64,000 nucleotides of DNA from Arthrobacter agilis. Lineage in GTDB: Bacteria > Actinomycetota > Actinomycetes > Actinomycetales > Micrococcaceae. The stretch spans positions 682,001 through 746,000 of the forward strand of contig NZ_NFSC01000031.1 in NCBI RefSeq assembly GCF_002157505.1, in the 5' to 3' direction. Below are positions 1 through 8,133 of this stretch, one piece after another. A program made the position numbers and the translations under genes. The notes beneath the pieces are model-generated. The model saw nothing but the letters and a program-made list of their open reading frames with translations, had not been told where the DNA came from and searched no databases. How positions within the stretch are numbered: the stretch's first letter is position 1; every line of letters starts with the position of its first letter.

Positions 1-1141
1 CGGCGACGACCACCAGTCCAGGGACGGGGTGCGCGACGACGTGCTCCCGCGATAGTTTCGCTGACGAGTCGTTCTCGCCCGCCAGCAGCGGGCGCAGGCC
101 AGCGTACACGCCCTCGACGTCCTCACGCGTCAGGGGGCGTTTCAGCACCCGGTTCACGTGTTCCAGCACGTAGTCGATGTCCTTCGAGGACGCTGCAGGG
201 TGCGCCTTGTCGAGGTTCCAGTCCGTGTCGGTGGTGCCGATGATCCAGTGGCGGCCCCAGGGGATGACGAAGAGCACGGATTTCTCGGTCCGGAGGATCA
301 GCCCGACCGTGGACTGGAAGCGGTCGCGCGGCACCACGAGGTGGATGCCCTTGGAGGCCCGCACCTTCAGCTGTCCGCGGTCGGTCACCATGGCCTGGGT
401 CTCGTCGGTCCAGACACCCGTAGCGTTGACGACCTGCTTGGCGCGGATGGCGAACTCGTCGCCGCTCTCCTGGTCCCTGACCCGCGCGCCGACCACGCGC
501 TCGCCTTCGCGGAGGAAGTCCACCACGCTGACGCGGTTCGCCGCCCGCGCGCCGTAGTGCTGGGCGGTGCGCACCATGTTGACCACGTACCGCGCGTCGT
601 CGACCTGCGCGTCGTAGTAGCGGATGGAGCCGACCATCGCGTCGTCCTTGAGGCTCGGTGCCGCGCGCAGCGTGGCCTTCCGGCTCAGGTGCTTGTGGAA
701 CGGGACACCGCGCGAGTTGCCGCCGCTCATGCTCATGGCGTCGTATAGGGCGATCCCGGCGCCGACATAGGGGCGCTCCACGAAGCGCCTGGTCAGCGGG
801 TACAGGAACGGGACCGGCTTCACGAGGTGCGGCGCGATGCGCTGGATCAGCAGCCCGCGTTCCTTGAGGGCTTCCTGCACGAGCGCGAAGTCCAGCATCT
901 CCAGGTAGCGCAGGCCGCCGTGGATCAGTTTGGACGAGCGCGATGACGTCCCGGACGCCCAGTCGCGGGCCTCGACGATGCCGGTGGAGAGACCTCGCGT
1001 GACGGCGTCGAGCGCGGCTCCGACGCCCACCACGCCTCCCCCGACGATCAGCAGGTCGAGTTCCTGTCCGGGTTCCGAGGTAGCCCTCAGCGCCCGGAGC
1101 GCGTCGTCACGGTTCTGCGGACTGAGTGCACCGGATGCCAT
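1..1141 (-). CDS. glpD: Aerobic glycerol-3-phosphate dehydrogenase, N-terminal part (cut by window edge)
   Basis: FAD-dependent oxidation of sn-glycerol 3-phosphate to dihydroxyacetone phosphate at the membrane, passing electrons to the respiratory chain. About 380 of the usual 570 or so residues are visible. The FAD-binding glycine motif LLIVGGGVVGVG lies near residues 30-41 and the family segment RSSKLIHGGLRYLE near 68-81. A region ending VIPWGRHWIIGTTDTDW further along also fits the family. The ATG at 1141 is preferred because GAAGGG stands about 8 bases before it. An in-frame ATG at 1156 would add five residues but lacks a ribosome site. It follows guaB3 on the same strand after about 60 bases, so the two may be cotranscribed. 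Confidence 0.95.
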   Translation of the reverse strand, partial: MASGALSPQNRDDALRALRATSEPGQELDLLIVGGGVVGVGAALDAVTRGLSTGIVEARDWASGTSSRSSKLIHGGLRYLEMLDFALVQEALKERGLLIQRIAPHLVKPVPFLYPLTRRFVERPYVGAGIALYDAMSMSGGNSRGVPFHKHLSRKATLRAAPSLKDDAMVGSIRYYDAQVDDARYVVNMVRTAQHYGARAANRVSVVDFLREGERVVGARVRDQESGDEFAIRAKQVVNATGVWTDETQAMVTDRGQLKVRASKGIHLVVPRDRFQSTVGLILRTEKSVLFVIPWGRHWIIGTTDTDWNLDKAHPAASSKDIDYVLEHVNRVLKRPLTREDVEGVYAGLRPLLAGENDSSAKLSREHVVAHPVPGLVVVA

Positions 1142-1201
1142 GGCCAGACCCTTCATTGGGAGGTTAAGCGCCCCTGGGGAGCTAGGCCAACTCTAATCCC
1201 A

Positions 1202-2341
1202 TCAGTCGTTGGAGATATAGGGCGAGAGCACCACTTCGACCCGCTGGAACTCCTTGAGGTCCGAGTAGCCGGTGGTGGCCATGGCCCGGCGCAACGCCCC
1301 GATTAGGTTCGATGTCCCGTCCGTGTGGTGGGACGGTCCCCACAGCACTTCCTGGAGGGGGCCGACGGTCCCGATGTTGACCCTGTCGCCGCGCGGGAGC
1401 TCGTGGTGGTGCGCTTCCTGGCCCCAGTGCCAGCCCTTGCCCGGCGCCTCTTCCGCGCGGGCGAGCGCCGAACCGAGCATGACGGCGTCCGCACCCATGG
1501 CGATGGCCTTCACGATGTCGCCGCTCGCGCCCATCCCGCCGTCGGCGATGACGTGCACGTACCGGCCGCCGGACTCGTCCATGTAGTCGCGGCGGGCACC
1601 GGCGACGTCGGCGATGGCCGAGGCGAGCGGCGAGTGGATGCCGAGGGCCCTGCGGGTCGTCGTCGTCGCTCCTCCGCCGAAGCCCACGAGCACACCGGCG
1701 GCACCCGTGCGCATGAGGTGGAGCGCAGGCGTGTAGCCGGCGGCGCCGCCGACGATGACCGGGACATCGAGTTCGTAGATGAACTTCTTGAGGTCGAGCG
1801 GCTGCTCGTTCTTGGACACGTGCTCGGCGGACACGGTGGTGCCGCGGATGACGAAGATGTCGACGCCCGCCGCGAGGACCGTCTTGTAGAACTGCTGGGT
1901 CCGCTGCGGCGTGAGCGAACCGGCGACCGTCACGCCGGCCTCACGGATCTCGGCCAGGCGGCTGGTGATGAGTTCGGCCCGGATGGGCGCGTCGTACAGC
2001 TCCTGCATGCGCCGGGTGGCCGCGGGGCTGAAGTTCTCGGTGCTGAGCCCGGCGATCTCGTCCAAGACCGGCTGCGGGTCCTCGTAGCGGGTCCAGAGCC
2101 CTTCGAGGTTGAGGACGCCGAGGCCGCCGAGCCGGCCCATCGCGATGGCCGTGGCCGGCGACATGGCGGAATCCATGGGCGCCGCGACGACGGGCATCTC
2201 GAACTGGTAGGCGTCGATCTGCCAGTTCACGGAGACGTCGAGCGGATCCCGGGTACGCCGGGACGGCACCACCGCCACGTCGTCCAGCGAATATGCCCTG
2301 CGTCCGCGCTTGCCTCGGCCAATCTCGATCTCGTAAGTCAC
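1202..2341 (-). CDS. guaB3: GuaB3 family IMP dehydrogenase-related protein
   Basis: A 379-residue TIM-barrel protein of the IMP dehydrogenase/GMP reductase superfamily. It has no CBS insert, as is usual for the actinobacterial GuaB3 group. The phosphate-binding segment VIADGGMGASGDIVKAIAMG is near residues 264-283. Where classical IMP dehydrogenase has the catalytic Cys loop (GSxCxTR), this protein reads GGGATTTTR at 222-230, so the catalytic cysteine is absent. This matches the family pattern as I know it, so the exact reaction should be left open. The true guaB lies 28 kb away on the same strand (29933-31459), with the accessory block between them. Confidence 0.93.
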   Translation of the reverse strand: MTYEIEIGRGKRGRRAYSLDDVAVVPSRRTRDPLDVSVNWQIDAYQFEMPVVAAPMDSAMSPATAIAMGRLGGLGVLNLEGLWTRYEDPQPVLDEIAGLSTENFSPAATRRMQELYDAPIRAELITSRLAEIREAGVTVAGSLTPQRTQQFYKTVLAAGVDIFVIRGTTVSAEHVSKNEQPLDLKKFIYELDVPVIVGGAAGYTPALHLMRTGAAGVLVGFGGGATTTTRRALGIHSPLASAIADVAGARRDYMDESGGRYVHVIADGGMGASGDIVKAIAMGADAVMLGSALARAEEAPGKGWHWGQEAHHHELPRGDRVNIGTVGPLQEVLWGPSHHTDGTSNLIGALRRAMATTGYSDLKEFQRVEVVLSPYISND

Positions 2342-2534
2342 TGCTCTAGGTTAGCCGAGCGTCCCGACGGTATCGCCGTCATGCCACGACCCGGGCGGCC
2401 GACGCGTCTGATGGTCCCGCCAGTCAGTGCAATCGCCGCGGGCCACCGCAGGTTCTGTTCACTTGAGGTTCCTATGGGATCAGCAGCGCTACCGTGAAAC
2501 GCTCCTGAAATATGGGGTTGCTAACTTCCCGCCC

Positions 2535-3005
2535 ATGACGTGCACCATCCGACCCGCCGACTTCGATGATCCCGCCCTCGAGGACTTTCTGCGTGCCCAC
2601 CTGGCGGACATGGCACCGCACTCGCCGAAAGAGAGCCAGCATGCGCTGGACATGGCTGCTCTGCGGCAGCCGGGCGTCAGGCTTTGGGTCGCCTGGCACG
2701 GACGGCGGATAGCGGGCACGAGCGCATTGGCGGTGCTCGAGCCAGGGCACGAGGAGCTCAAAAGCATGCGGACGGAGCCCGAGTTGCGGGGGCGGGGAAT
2801 AGCGTCCGCGTTGCTGAATCACGTGCTCGCGGATGCCCGAGCACGTCACGTCACTCGTATCTCCCTGGAGACCGGAAGCATGGAATTCTTCGCGCCCGCC
2901 CGAGCACTTTATGCCAGGCACGCCTTCGATCCGTGCCCACCCTTTGGCTCCTACAAGGAAGATCCGTATAGCTCCTACATGACGCGCGCCGTGATGGCCG
3001 CTTGA
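2535..3005 (+). CDS. GNAT family N-acetyltransferase
   Basis: A 156-residue single-domain acetyl-CoA-dependent N-acetyltransferase; the substrate is unknown. The acetyl-CoA pyrophosphate-binding motif A is clear as LRGRGIASALL at residues 84-94, followed by a beta-strand (RISLETG) and the usual C-terminal ALYARHAF segment. The frame is open upstream to 2427, but the family starts close to the MTCTIRPADF segment, so the ATG at 2535 is chosen. It is the first gene of the accessory block beyond guaB3 and reads divergently from it. Confidence 0.85.
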   Translation: MTCTIRPADFDDPALEDFLRAHLADMAPHSPKESQHALDMAALRQPGVRLWVAWHGRRIAGTSALAVLEPGHEELKSMRTEPELRGRGIASALLNHVLADARARHVTRISLETGSMEFFAPARALYARHAFDPCPPFGSYKEDPYSSYMTRAVMAA

Positions 3006-3084
3006 GTATTACTCGAGGGATATTCAGGTTCGAACCGTCCTCGTAAACACGTTCCCGCTGTTCACGAGAAGGGCCTAGGAGTAA

Positions 3085-3378
3085 TTACGGGACGCGTGCC
3101 GGCATACGCACCTCGCGCGCGTCATGCGGCTTTCGGAGGGCACCTTGATCGTCAACCCTGGCAGTGTTGGCTGGCCCGCCTACCACGACAATGCCCTTCA
3201 CTCGCATGTGATGGAGGCGGGTACCCCCCACGCGCGTTACGCCATCCTTGATGATGCGAGTGGACAGTGGGAGGTGGAACTACGATCGGTTACCTACGAT
3301 TGGGAGTCCGCGGCCCTCATTGCTGAGTCTCACGATCGCCACGACATAGCGCGTGCCTTACGCACCGGACGAGCTTGA
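3085..3378 (+). pseudogene. Metallophosphoesterase remnant (C-terminal third only)
   Basis: The frame from 3085 reads CRHTHLARVMRLSEGTLIVNP and then GSVGWPAYHD. This is the C-terminal core of YfcE/MJ0936-type calcineurin-like phosphoesterases, where a GHTH metal-binding motif is followed by a VNPGSVG segment. The frame closes at a TAA at 3082-3084, so the N-terminal metal ligands (DxH, GDxxD, NGNCD-type) are missing, and the glycine of GHTH has become arginine. An ATG at 3124 would give only 84 residues without the metal site. I call it a truncated, non-functional remnant. The 5' part is not visible upstream. Confidence 0.75.
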
Positions 3379-3423
3379 CTACCGGTACCGGCTGCTGCCT
3401 TCGGTCCGTTGATCCGCGGGGCA

Positions 3424-3657
3424 GTGATTGAAACCCGCAACCTTCGAGCCGAAGGTATCGTTTTACCGTCTTATCCGATCACCCGGAAGACACTTATTTC
3501 CACAACTGTCATCACCGCTGTTCTCTGGGTTGTTTTTGCCTTCCTGGTGGCTAGCGGCAGACCCACAATTCCTCTTCTGCCAATCGTGGGAACGATCTGG
3601 TTGGCATACCAGTGGCTCCGCCCTCGGTCACTGCACCATCTGAAGAAGACGACTTGA
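3424..3657 (+). CDS. Small membrane protein, unknown function
   Basis: About 77 residues with two predicted membrane helices: LISTTVITAVLWVVFAFLVA and PLLPIVGTIWLAYQWL. A short basic tail (RPRSLHHLKKTT) follows. I do not recognise a family. The GTG at 3424 is a guess: no strong ribosome site is visible, and a TTG at 3409 is also in frame. It lies between the phosphoesterase remnant and the DUF427 gene on the same strand. It could be a real small protein or a surviving piece of a larger membrane gene. Confidence 0.4.
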   Translation: MIETRNLRAEGIVLPSYPITRKTLISTTVITAVLWVVFAFLVASGRPTIPLLPIVGTIWLAYQWLRPRSLHHLKKTT

Positions 3658-3733
3658 GAATGCGCGATCCGGTGATCACTGCTCGGCCATCCGCCTCTAC
3701 CCGGACGCGGCGGCGCGGGTCTACCGTGAGTGC

Positions 3734-4615
3734 ATGTCAAGCCCCACAGAAGACCCACTTGACCACGACGCCGACACGACCGGCGTGCGCATGCGGGATG
3801 TGATGGGGCAGCTGCTCCAAAAGCTGAGATACGAGCCGACAGCAAAGCGCATTCGCGCCACGCTCGGCGGGCAGACCGTCGTTGACACCACGCGCGCGAT
3901 GCTCGTGTGGGAGCCGCGCCGGGTCGTGCCCGGGTACGCAGTCCCAACCCAAGACATCCGCGCCGAGATCTCGCTTCGCACGCCAGTGCCACTCGAGGAT
4001 GCTTCGGTCGGATTCATGCTTCCCGACCTGTCGAAGATTCCCGTGTTCGACCCGCGTATCCCGTTCGACGTGCGCACGACGCAGGGCGAGCCGGTCGGGG
4101 TGCGGGTTGCGGGAACGGACACTGCGGCCGCTGGATTCCGCGCACTCGACCCCGGTCTCGCCAACTACGTGATCCTCGCATTCGCCGACTTCGACAGCTG
4201 GTTCGAAGAAGACGACGAGATCATCAGCCATCCGCATGACCCGTACGGTCGCATCGACATTCGAGGCACCTCCCGGCATGTGCAGCTGATGCTCGACGGG
4301 CAGATCCTCGCCGACACCACCCGAGCGCGGATGCTGTTCGAGACGACCCTGCCTGCCCGGTACTACCTTCCGATCGAGGACGTCGTGGCGCCGCTCGAGC
4401 TCAGCTCGACAAGATCGATGTGCTCGTACAAAGGTCATGCGACCTGGTACTCCGCGATCGTCGGAGACAGGAGAGTGGATGACATCGCGTGGCAGTACGA
4501 GCACCCGCTGAGTGACGCAGCCGACGTGCGGGACTACGTCGCGTTCCTCGACGAGCGACTCGACCTCGTCATCGACGGCGAGCAGCAGAAACGCTCGGTC
4601 ACTCCGTGGTCGTGA
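3734..4615 (+). CDS. DUF427 domain-containing protein (two domain copies)
   Basis: A 293-residue soluble protein with two DUF427-like units. The first (near residues 35-125) reads KRIRATLGGQTVVDTTRAML followed by VWEPRRVVPGYAVPTQDI. The second (near 165-275) reads HVQLMLDGQILADTTRARML followed by FETTLPARYYLPIEDV and a CSYKGHATWYS stretch, which is the most typical DUF427 segment. The family is a small beta-rich fold of unknown biochemical function, widespread in actinobacteria. Tandem copies are common. The ATG at 3734 has no strong ribosome site; an ATG at 3791 is an alternative. It reads in the same direction as the MmcQ/YjbR gene 117 bases downstream. Confidence 0.88.
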   Translation: MSSPTEDPLDHDADTTGVRMRDVMGQLLQKLRYEPTAKRIRATLGGQTVVDTTRAMLVWEPRRVVPGYAVPTQDIRAEISLRTPVPLEDASVGFMLPDLSKIPVFDPRIPFDVRTTQGEPVGVRVAGTDTAAAGFRALDPGLANYVILAFADFDSWFEEDDEIISHPHDPYGRIDIRGTSRHVQLMLDGQILADTTRARMLFETTLPARYYLPIEDVVAPLELSSTRSMCSYKGHATWYSAIVGDRRVDDIAWQYEHPLSDAADVRDYVAFLDERLDLVIDGEQQKRSVTPWS

Positions 4616-4732
4616 CGTCCGTGGTGGGGAGACTGCCAGATCCGACATCGCCGACGCCCGCCGGCACGCCGAGAAGGGTCACACCGTCGGCAAACTGGTC
4701 GTCATACCCTGAGGAGCGAGGGGGATCGAACG

Positions 4733-5128
4733 ATGACCACGCAAGGAAAGAAACTGCAGCAGCGGGCTGCCGAACGGGTGCGTGAGCTCCCCGGTGCCGA
4801 ACTCACGCACCCGTTCGGAGCTGGCTGGGACGTCTACAAGGTGCGTGGGAAAGTGTTCATGCTGCACACCGAGGTCGACGGCGAACCCGTCGTCATCCTC
4901 AAAGCGGCCCCGGACGACGCGCACCTGCTCCGTGAGGCCTACGACGACATCACGCCCGGCTACCACATGAACAAGAAGCACTGGATCACCCTCCACCCGA
5001 AAGGCCGACTGGAAGCCGCCCTCGTCGACGACCTCGTTACCGAGTCATACCTCCTCGTCCTAGAGAATCTGCCCAAAGATCAACGGCCCGTGGACCCATC
5101 CACATTCGGTCAACCCTCGATCACCTGA
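4733..5128 (+). CDS. MmcQ/YjbR family DNA-binding-like protein
   Basis: A 131-residue protein of the MmcQ/YjbR (CyaY-like fold) family, named for a DNA-binding role suggested in other bacteria. The family pattern is seen from end to end: an N-terminal helix, ELTHPFGAGWDVYKVRGKVF, the strand MLHTEVDGEPVVILKAAPDD, PGYHMNKKHWITLHP and a final helix with DLVTESYLLVLENLPK. The start is supported by GAGGGGGA seven bases before the ATG. It is the last of the plus-strand run and converges on the DUF1697 gene. A precise role cannot be read from sequence. Confidence 0.88.
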   Translation: MTTQGKKLQQRAAERVRELPGAELTHPFGAGWDVYKVRGKVFMLHTEVDGEPVVILKAAPDDAHLLREAYDDITPGYHMNKKHWITLHPKGRLEAALVDDLVTESYLLVLENLPKDQRPVDPSTFGQPSIT

Positions 5129-5193
5129 CGACAGATCCGGCGCAGCGCCACGCGGGCGGCGGTGTACCGGTAGAGGATCCGGTATCGGCGGTA

Positions 5194-5715
5194 TTAGGCG
5201 GTGAGCTGAATGAGCTTGGCGACGGTATTGGCGTTACGGGCGGTGCCGACAACACCGAGTCGTTTTTCGAACCACGTGGATTGGAGCTTCGAACCCGCCA
5301 CGTCAGAGGCGTAACGGATAAATACCTCGAATCCGTCCACAGCGAAGAGGTTCGGTGCTCCTGCGGCAGGATCGAGGCTGGTTCCTGGCTGCGGTGCCTG
5401 ATCAAGGAACACCGTCATGACCCAACGGGCTTCCTGCGATCCGATGAACGGGTTGCGCCGCTCGGCATCGACTAGTTGTTCGTGGGAGCGGATGATGACG
5501 GGAAGATCATGGCCGAACCTCTCGCGCACGGTGTGCCTGATGAGGGTGGCGCAGGCCGCCGCAGAGTGTTCGCCCGGGTCAAAAATGATGTTGCCCGCTA
5601 CCTGCAAGGTCGTTACACCTTCGAGTCCGTTGTCCTCTAATGCTGAACGTAGCTCCGCCATCTTCAAGGCGGTGGGCCCTCCTACGCCTCGGATCAAAGC
5701 GACCGTTCTTGGCAT
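5194..5715 (-). CDS. DUF1697 domain-containing protein
   Basis: A 173-residue protein matching the DUF1697 family. The N-terminal segment runs ALIRGVGGPTALKMAELRSA, then comes the VTTLQVAGNIIF segment (family form: V.TYIQSGNVVF), and the C-terminus contains the ARNANTVAKL motif (family form: RNWNTV.KL). The function is unknown. The first helix region departs slightly from the usual RGINVGG wording, which may point to a diverged member. It converges with the MmcQ/YjbR gene and is followed upstream by the RibD-like gene on the same strand, 91 bases away. Confidence 0.88.
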   Translation of the reverse strand: MPRTVALIRGVGGPTALKMAELRSALEDNGLEGVTTLQVAGNIIFDPGEHSAAACATLIRHTVRERFGHDLPVIIRSHEQLVDAERRNPFIGSQEARWVMTVFLDQAPQPGTSLDPAAGAPNLFAVDGFEVFIRYASDVAGSKLQSTWFEKRLGVVGTARNANTVAKLIQLTA

Positions 5716-5806
5716 GGTGAAAGCCTAACCAGGGCGACTTGGAACATGAACACAGCCACGAAATCCTTGGGTGGCCCGAAGGAGGCGTTGATCCGACGTC
5801 GGGCGC

Positions 5807-6370
5807 TCAGCGACTGGTCTCGTACCTGGTCAGGACCACACCGTTGGGAAACGTTCGGGTCTCCACCAGGCTCAGCTTCACCCAGTGGTCCAGGGCAGGG
5901 AAGAACGGCGTGCCGCCGCCCACGAGGACCGGATGGGTGACGGTCACGTACTCGTCGATCAGCCCGGCCCGCATGGCCGCCGCGGCGAGTGTGGCACCGC
6001 CGATGTCCATGGAGCCGCCATCGTCGGCCTTGAGCCGGGCGATTTCGGTGACCGCGTCGCCGGTAACCAGGCGGGTATTCCAGTCGACCGTGCTGGTCGT
6101 CGAGGAGAACATCACCTTCGGCATATCGCGCCAGCGGCGGGCGTACTCGATCTGCGCCGGCGTGGCGCCAGGCTGCTGGTCGGCGGTCGGCCAATAGGAA
6201 CTCATCGTCTCCCACAGTTTGCGCCCGTATAGCGCCAGACCGGTGGCCCCCACCCGGTCGGACCACCATTGGAACAGCTCGTCGCTCGATACGCTCCAGC
6301 CGAGGTCATCGCCGGGGGCGGCGATGTAGCCGTCCAAACTCAGGCTCATGGCGAAGGTCAATTTGCGCAC
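5807..6370 (-). CDS. Dihydrofolate reductase-fold (RibD C-terminal-like) protein
   Basis: A 187-residue protein of the RibD C-terminal/DHFR-like family. Members bind NADPH; many actinobacterial paralogues have no known substrate. Visible features are the N-terminal LTFAMSLSLDGYIAAPGDDL, LYGRKLWETM, the glycine-rich segment MDIGGATLAAAAMRAGLIDE and HPVLVGGGTPFFP near the end. The GTG at 6370 is chosen because GGGAG precedes it by about nine bases. The frame is open to 6415 but those extra residues do not look coding. It is unlikely to be the riboflavin pathway enzyme itself because no other rib gene is nearby. Confidence 0.88.
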   Translation of the reverse strand: MRKLTFAMSLSLDGYIAAPGDDLGWSVSSDELFQWWSDRVGATGLALYGRKLWETMSSYWPTADQQPGATPAQIEYARRWRDMPKVMFSSTTSTVDWNTRLVTGDAVTEIARLKADDGGSMDIGGATLAAAAMRAGLIDEYVTVTHPVLVGGGTPFFPALDHWVKLSLVETRTFPNGVVLTRYETSR

Positions 6371-6557
6371 GGCGTCAGTCTCCCGTGAGTCGGTATTCGT
6401 TGTACAGGCCAGCACTGCGCGGAGAAGCCACCGCTCAGGTCACACCGAAGGCCAGTCGAGCACCACGCCAAGCAGATGTTCCGCACGGAAGGGATCCTTG
6501 TGCAGACGCTCATGAGCAAGCGACCGGACCTCTGGAGCGCGACGACACCCGACTCAT

Positions 6558-6833
6558 TCAGGCGTCAGAAGTATGGGTGTCCCGAGAACGCTCGAGTGAT
6601 GGGGCCAGGGCCCGGATGACGACCGCAGCACCGATCAGGGTGGTCCCCATGGGTATCATCGCCCAGCGAACCAGCGTGAGAACGACGTCTACCGCACCGA
6701 CTCCGATCGCTGCTGTCGGGCCCGCAGTCTCAGCGAGCAGGCCGATCAACACTGGAAGCAGCACGAGTACAAATCCGCCGGCGACAATCAGCACAACGCC
6801 CCACCTGATGCATTTCTTAGCTGTCGATTCCAT
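6558..6833 (-). CDS. Small membrane protein, unknown function
   Basis: 91 residues starting at an ATG preceded by GGGGGA. Two long hydrophobic segments are present: WGVVLIVAGGFVLVLLPVLI and a second around GVGAVDVVLTLVRWAMIPM, with further hydrophobic sequence up to VIRALAP. The tail is charged (SLERSRDTHTSDA). I do not recognise a family. The frame is open to 6926 but the ribosome site decides for 6833. Its right flank is the decayed MarR/ABC zone. Confidence 0.55.
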   Translation of the reverse strand: MESTAKKCIRWGVVLIVAGGFVLVLLPVLIGLLAETAGPTAAIGVGAVDVVLTLVRWAMIPMGTTLIGAAVVIRALAPSLERSRDTHTSDA

Positions 6834-6971
6834 TGTTCCCCCGATGATGAGCAGTTGCGTGTTCGCTGAGTGTAGGCGCGGACTTCCCGAGAAAGGGTTC
6901 ATCACCTGATCCGATTGAGAAGCCATGCTTGCGCGCGGCCTGCGGTCAAGCCTGAGCAGCCGACGTCGTAG

Positions 6972-7061
6972 GGCGGGCCCCGCCCCTGGCTGGTCTTCGG
7001 CGCACAGGACAACGGTGCCGGAAAGACGATCCGCCTATGGGCGGTTGGGCTCGTCGTCGCG
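6972..7061 (+). pseudogene. ABC transporter ATPase fragment with Walker A
   Basis: The plus-strand frame from 6972 reads PRPWLVFGAQDNGAGKTIRL and WAVG before a stop at 7062-7064. This is the start of an ABC ATPase domain, where LxxxxGxNGAGKTT forms the Walker A loop. The usual Q-loop, signature and Walker B are absent, so only about 30 codons survive. It abuts the MarR remnant on the opposite strand, suggesting a deletion fused two broken genes here. Confidence 0.6.
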
Positions 7062-7063
7062 TA

Positions 7064-7290
7064 GAGCAGAACATTCGTCGACTGACGTGTCACGAACGCT
7101 CCTCGCGCGAGCTCGGAATTGGACAGGCCAGGACGCTGTGCGAGCAATTCCAGGCAGGAGTAGTGCGTCACCGTCATCCCAAGCGGGCGCAGCACTGCCT
7201 CCATGGAGGCGCGAAAAGCGCTCGACGCCTCCTTCAGCAGATAGCCCAGTGACGTCTCGAGGTGGATTCGAGCTACTGCACGTATCCGGA
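7064..7290 (-). pseudogene. MarR-family regulator remnant (N-terminal half)
   Basis: The minus-strand frame reads HLETSLGYLLKEASSAFRAS then MEAVLRPLGMTVTHYSCLEL and LAQRPGLSNSELARGAFVTR, ending QSTNVLL. This is the N-terminal dimerisation helix and first part of the winged helix of a typical actinobacterial MarR repressor. After NVLL the frame runs into unrelated sequence (SPTAHRRIVF and onward), so the wing and C-terminal helices are lost. No good start codon is seen at the upstream end. The break falls at about 7063, where the plus-strand ABC fragment ends. Confidence 0.7.
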
Positions 7291-7458
7291 ATGAGTCCCC
7301 TGTCGTGACTGTACCGACGCATTGCTCTGAAACCGGTCAAGCGCGCGATGATCTACGTAAGCAGTGTGAGGAAATGAGTATGCGGCGCGCAGATCTAGGT
7401 AAGCAACGCGGTCCTAGCGTCGCCATCTTCGACCACACCCCGAAGATACCTGGAAGCA

Positions 7459-7611
7459 ATAGCCCCGAAAGCGAATAATGAAGCATCCCTCGGCCCGCTC
7501 ATCAAGCAGGGACGGCGGGCGTCACGCGTTGCCCGTGGTCTCGGCATGTCCCGAGGCGCCTTCTACCGGCACATCGACACGCACGACGCCCACCAGTGAT
7601 TGCTGCGCACC
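7459..7611 (+). pseudogene. Helix-turn-helix regulator remnant (TetR-like)
   Basis: The plus-strand frame reads SLGPLIKQGRRASRVARGLG and then MSRGAFYRHIDTHDAHQ before a stop at 7609-7611. The VARGLGMSRGAFYRHI stretch has the form of a TetR recognition helix (family: VAxRLGVSRGAFYxHF). Reading past the stop gives LLRTLIL, which still resembles the next TetR helix. No intact upstream start or downstream ligand domain is seen. A resolvase-type HTH is a less likely alternative. Confidence 0.45.
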
Positions 7612-7773
7612 CTGATTCTGTGACTGACTAAACCCATCGGTTGCGCAACGCAGCCCGTGGGGCCGGCACTGATACAGGTTCGAGTGGCTAGGAGAGGACG
7701 TTTGTGGACGCTAGCTGAAAATCGAACCACAGGCGATGCCGTAGAAGATCCCAGACACCATGAAGGGCTGAAA

Positions 7774-7938
7774 GTGAAAACAGTGTTACCGGCAATTGTT
7801 ACCGTGCTCGGTTTCGTGCTCATGATTGCGCAAATCTATACAGACAGTGAACCCGGCGCAATCCCACTAGCGCTGATCCTGATCGGTGTCAGTTGGTTGT
7901 TCATCTCGCAGTCTCGAAAGCGGCGACATCGCACGTAG
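7774..7938 (+). CDS. 54-residue membrane protein, unknown function
   Basis: Starts at a GTG preceded by GAAGGGCTGAAA. Two membrane helices are visible: VLPAIVTVLGFVLMIAQIY and IPLALILIGVSWLFISQ, joined by the short polar turn TDSEPGA and followed by a basic tail (SRKRRHRT). The basic tail suggests that both ends face the cytoplasm. No family is recognised. Its ribosome site and clean two-helix plan make it more credible than most short frames in this zone. Confidence 0.5.
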   Translation: MKTVLPAIVTVLGFVLMIAQIYTDSEPGAIPLALILIGVSWLFISQSRKRRHRT

Positions 7939-8133
7939 CTGTATCAATTCTCCCGACGGCTGGTCGTGGGCAGCACATGGTTGGATTTGCCAGCATGATC
8001 GTTGTGGGGTCCTTCACCGGATACCGCGCCTCTCGTCTGCAACTGATCCCGCAGCAAGTTCTATCTGACTCCGCCGCTGCGTAGGGGAGTTCGTCCACCG
8101 TGTGCTTCGGTTCGTTCCTGTTAGCATCGCGTC
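7939..8133. other. Gene-poor gap with one possible 35-residue frame
   Basis: A plus-strand frame at 7977-8084 reads MVGFASMIVVGSFTGYRASR and on to a TAG. It is slightly hydrophobic at its start but has no convincing ribosome site. I treat it as unproven. Nothing else is recognised. Confidence 0.25.

Noticed and set aside
1202-2341. GuaB3 as a functional IMP dehydrogenase
   Set aside because: The catalytic cysteine loop is replaced by GGGATTTTR; the true guaB is at 29933-31459.
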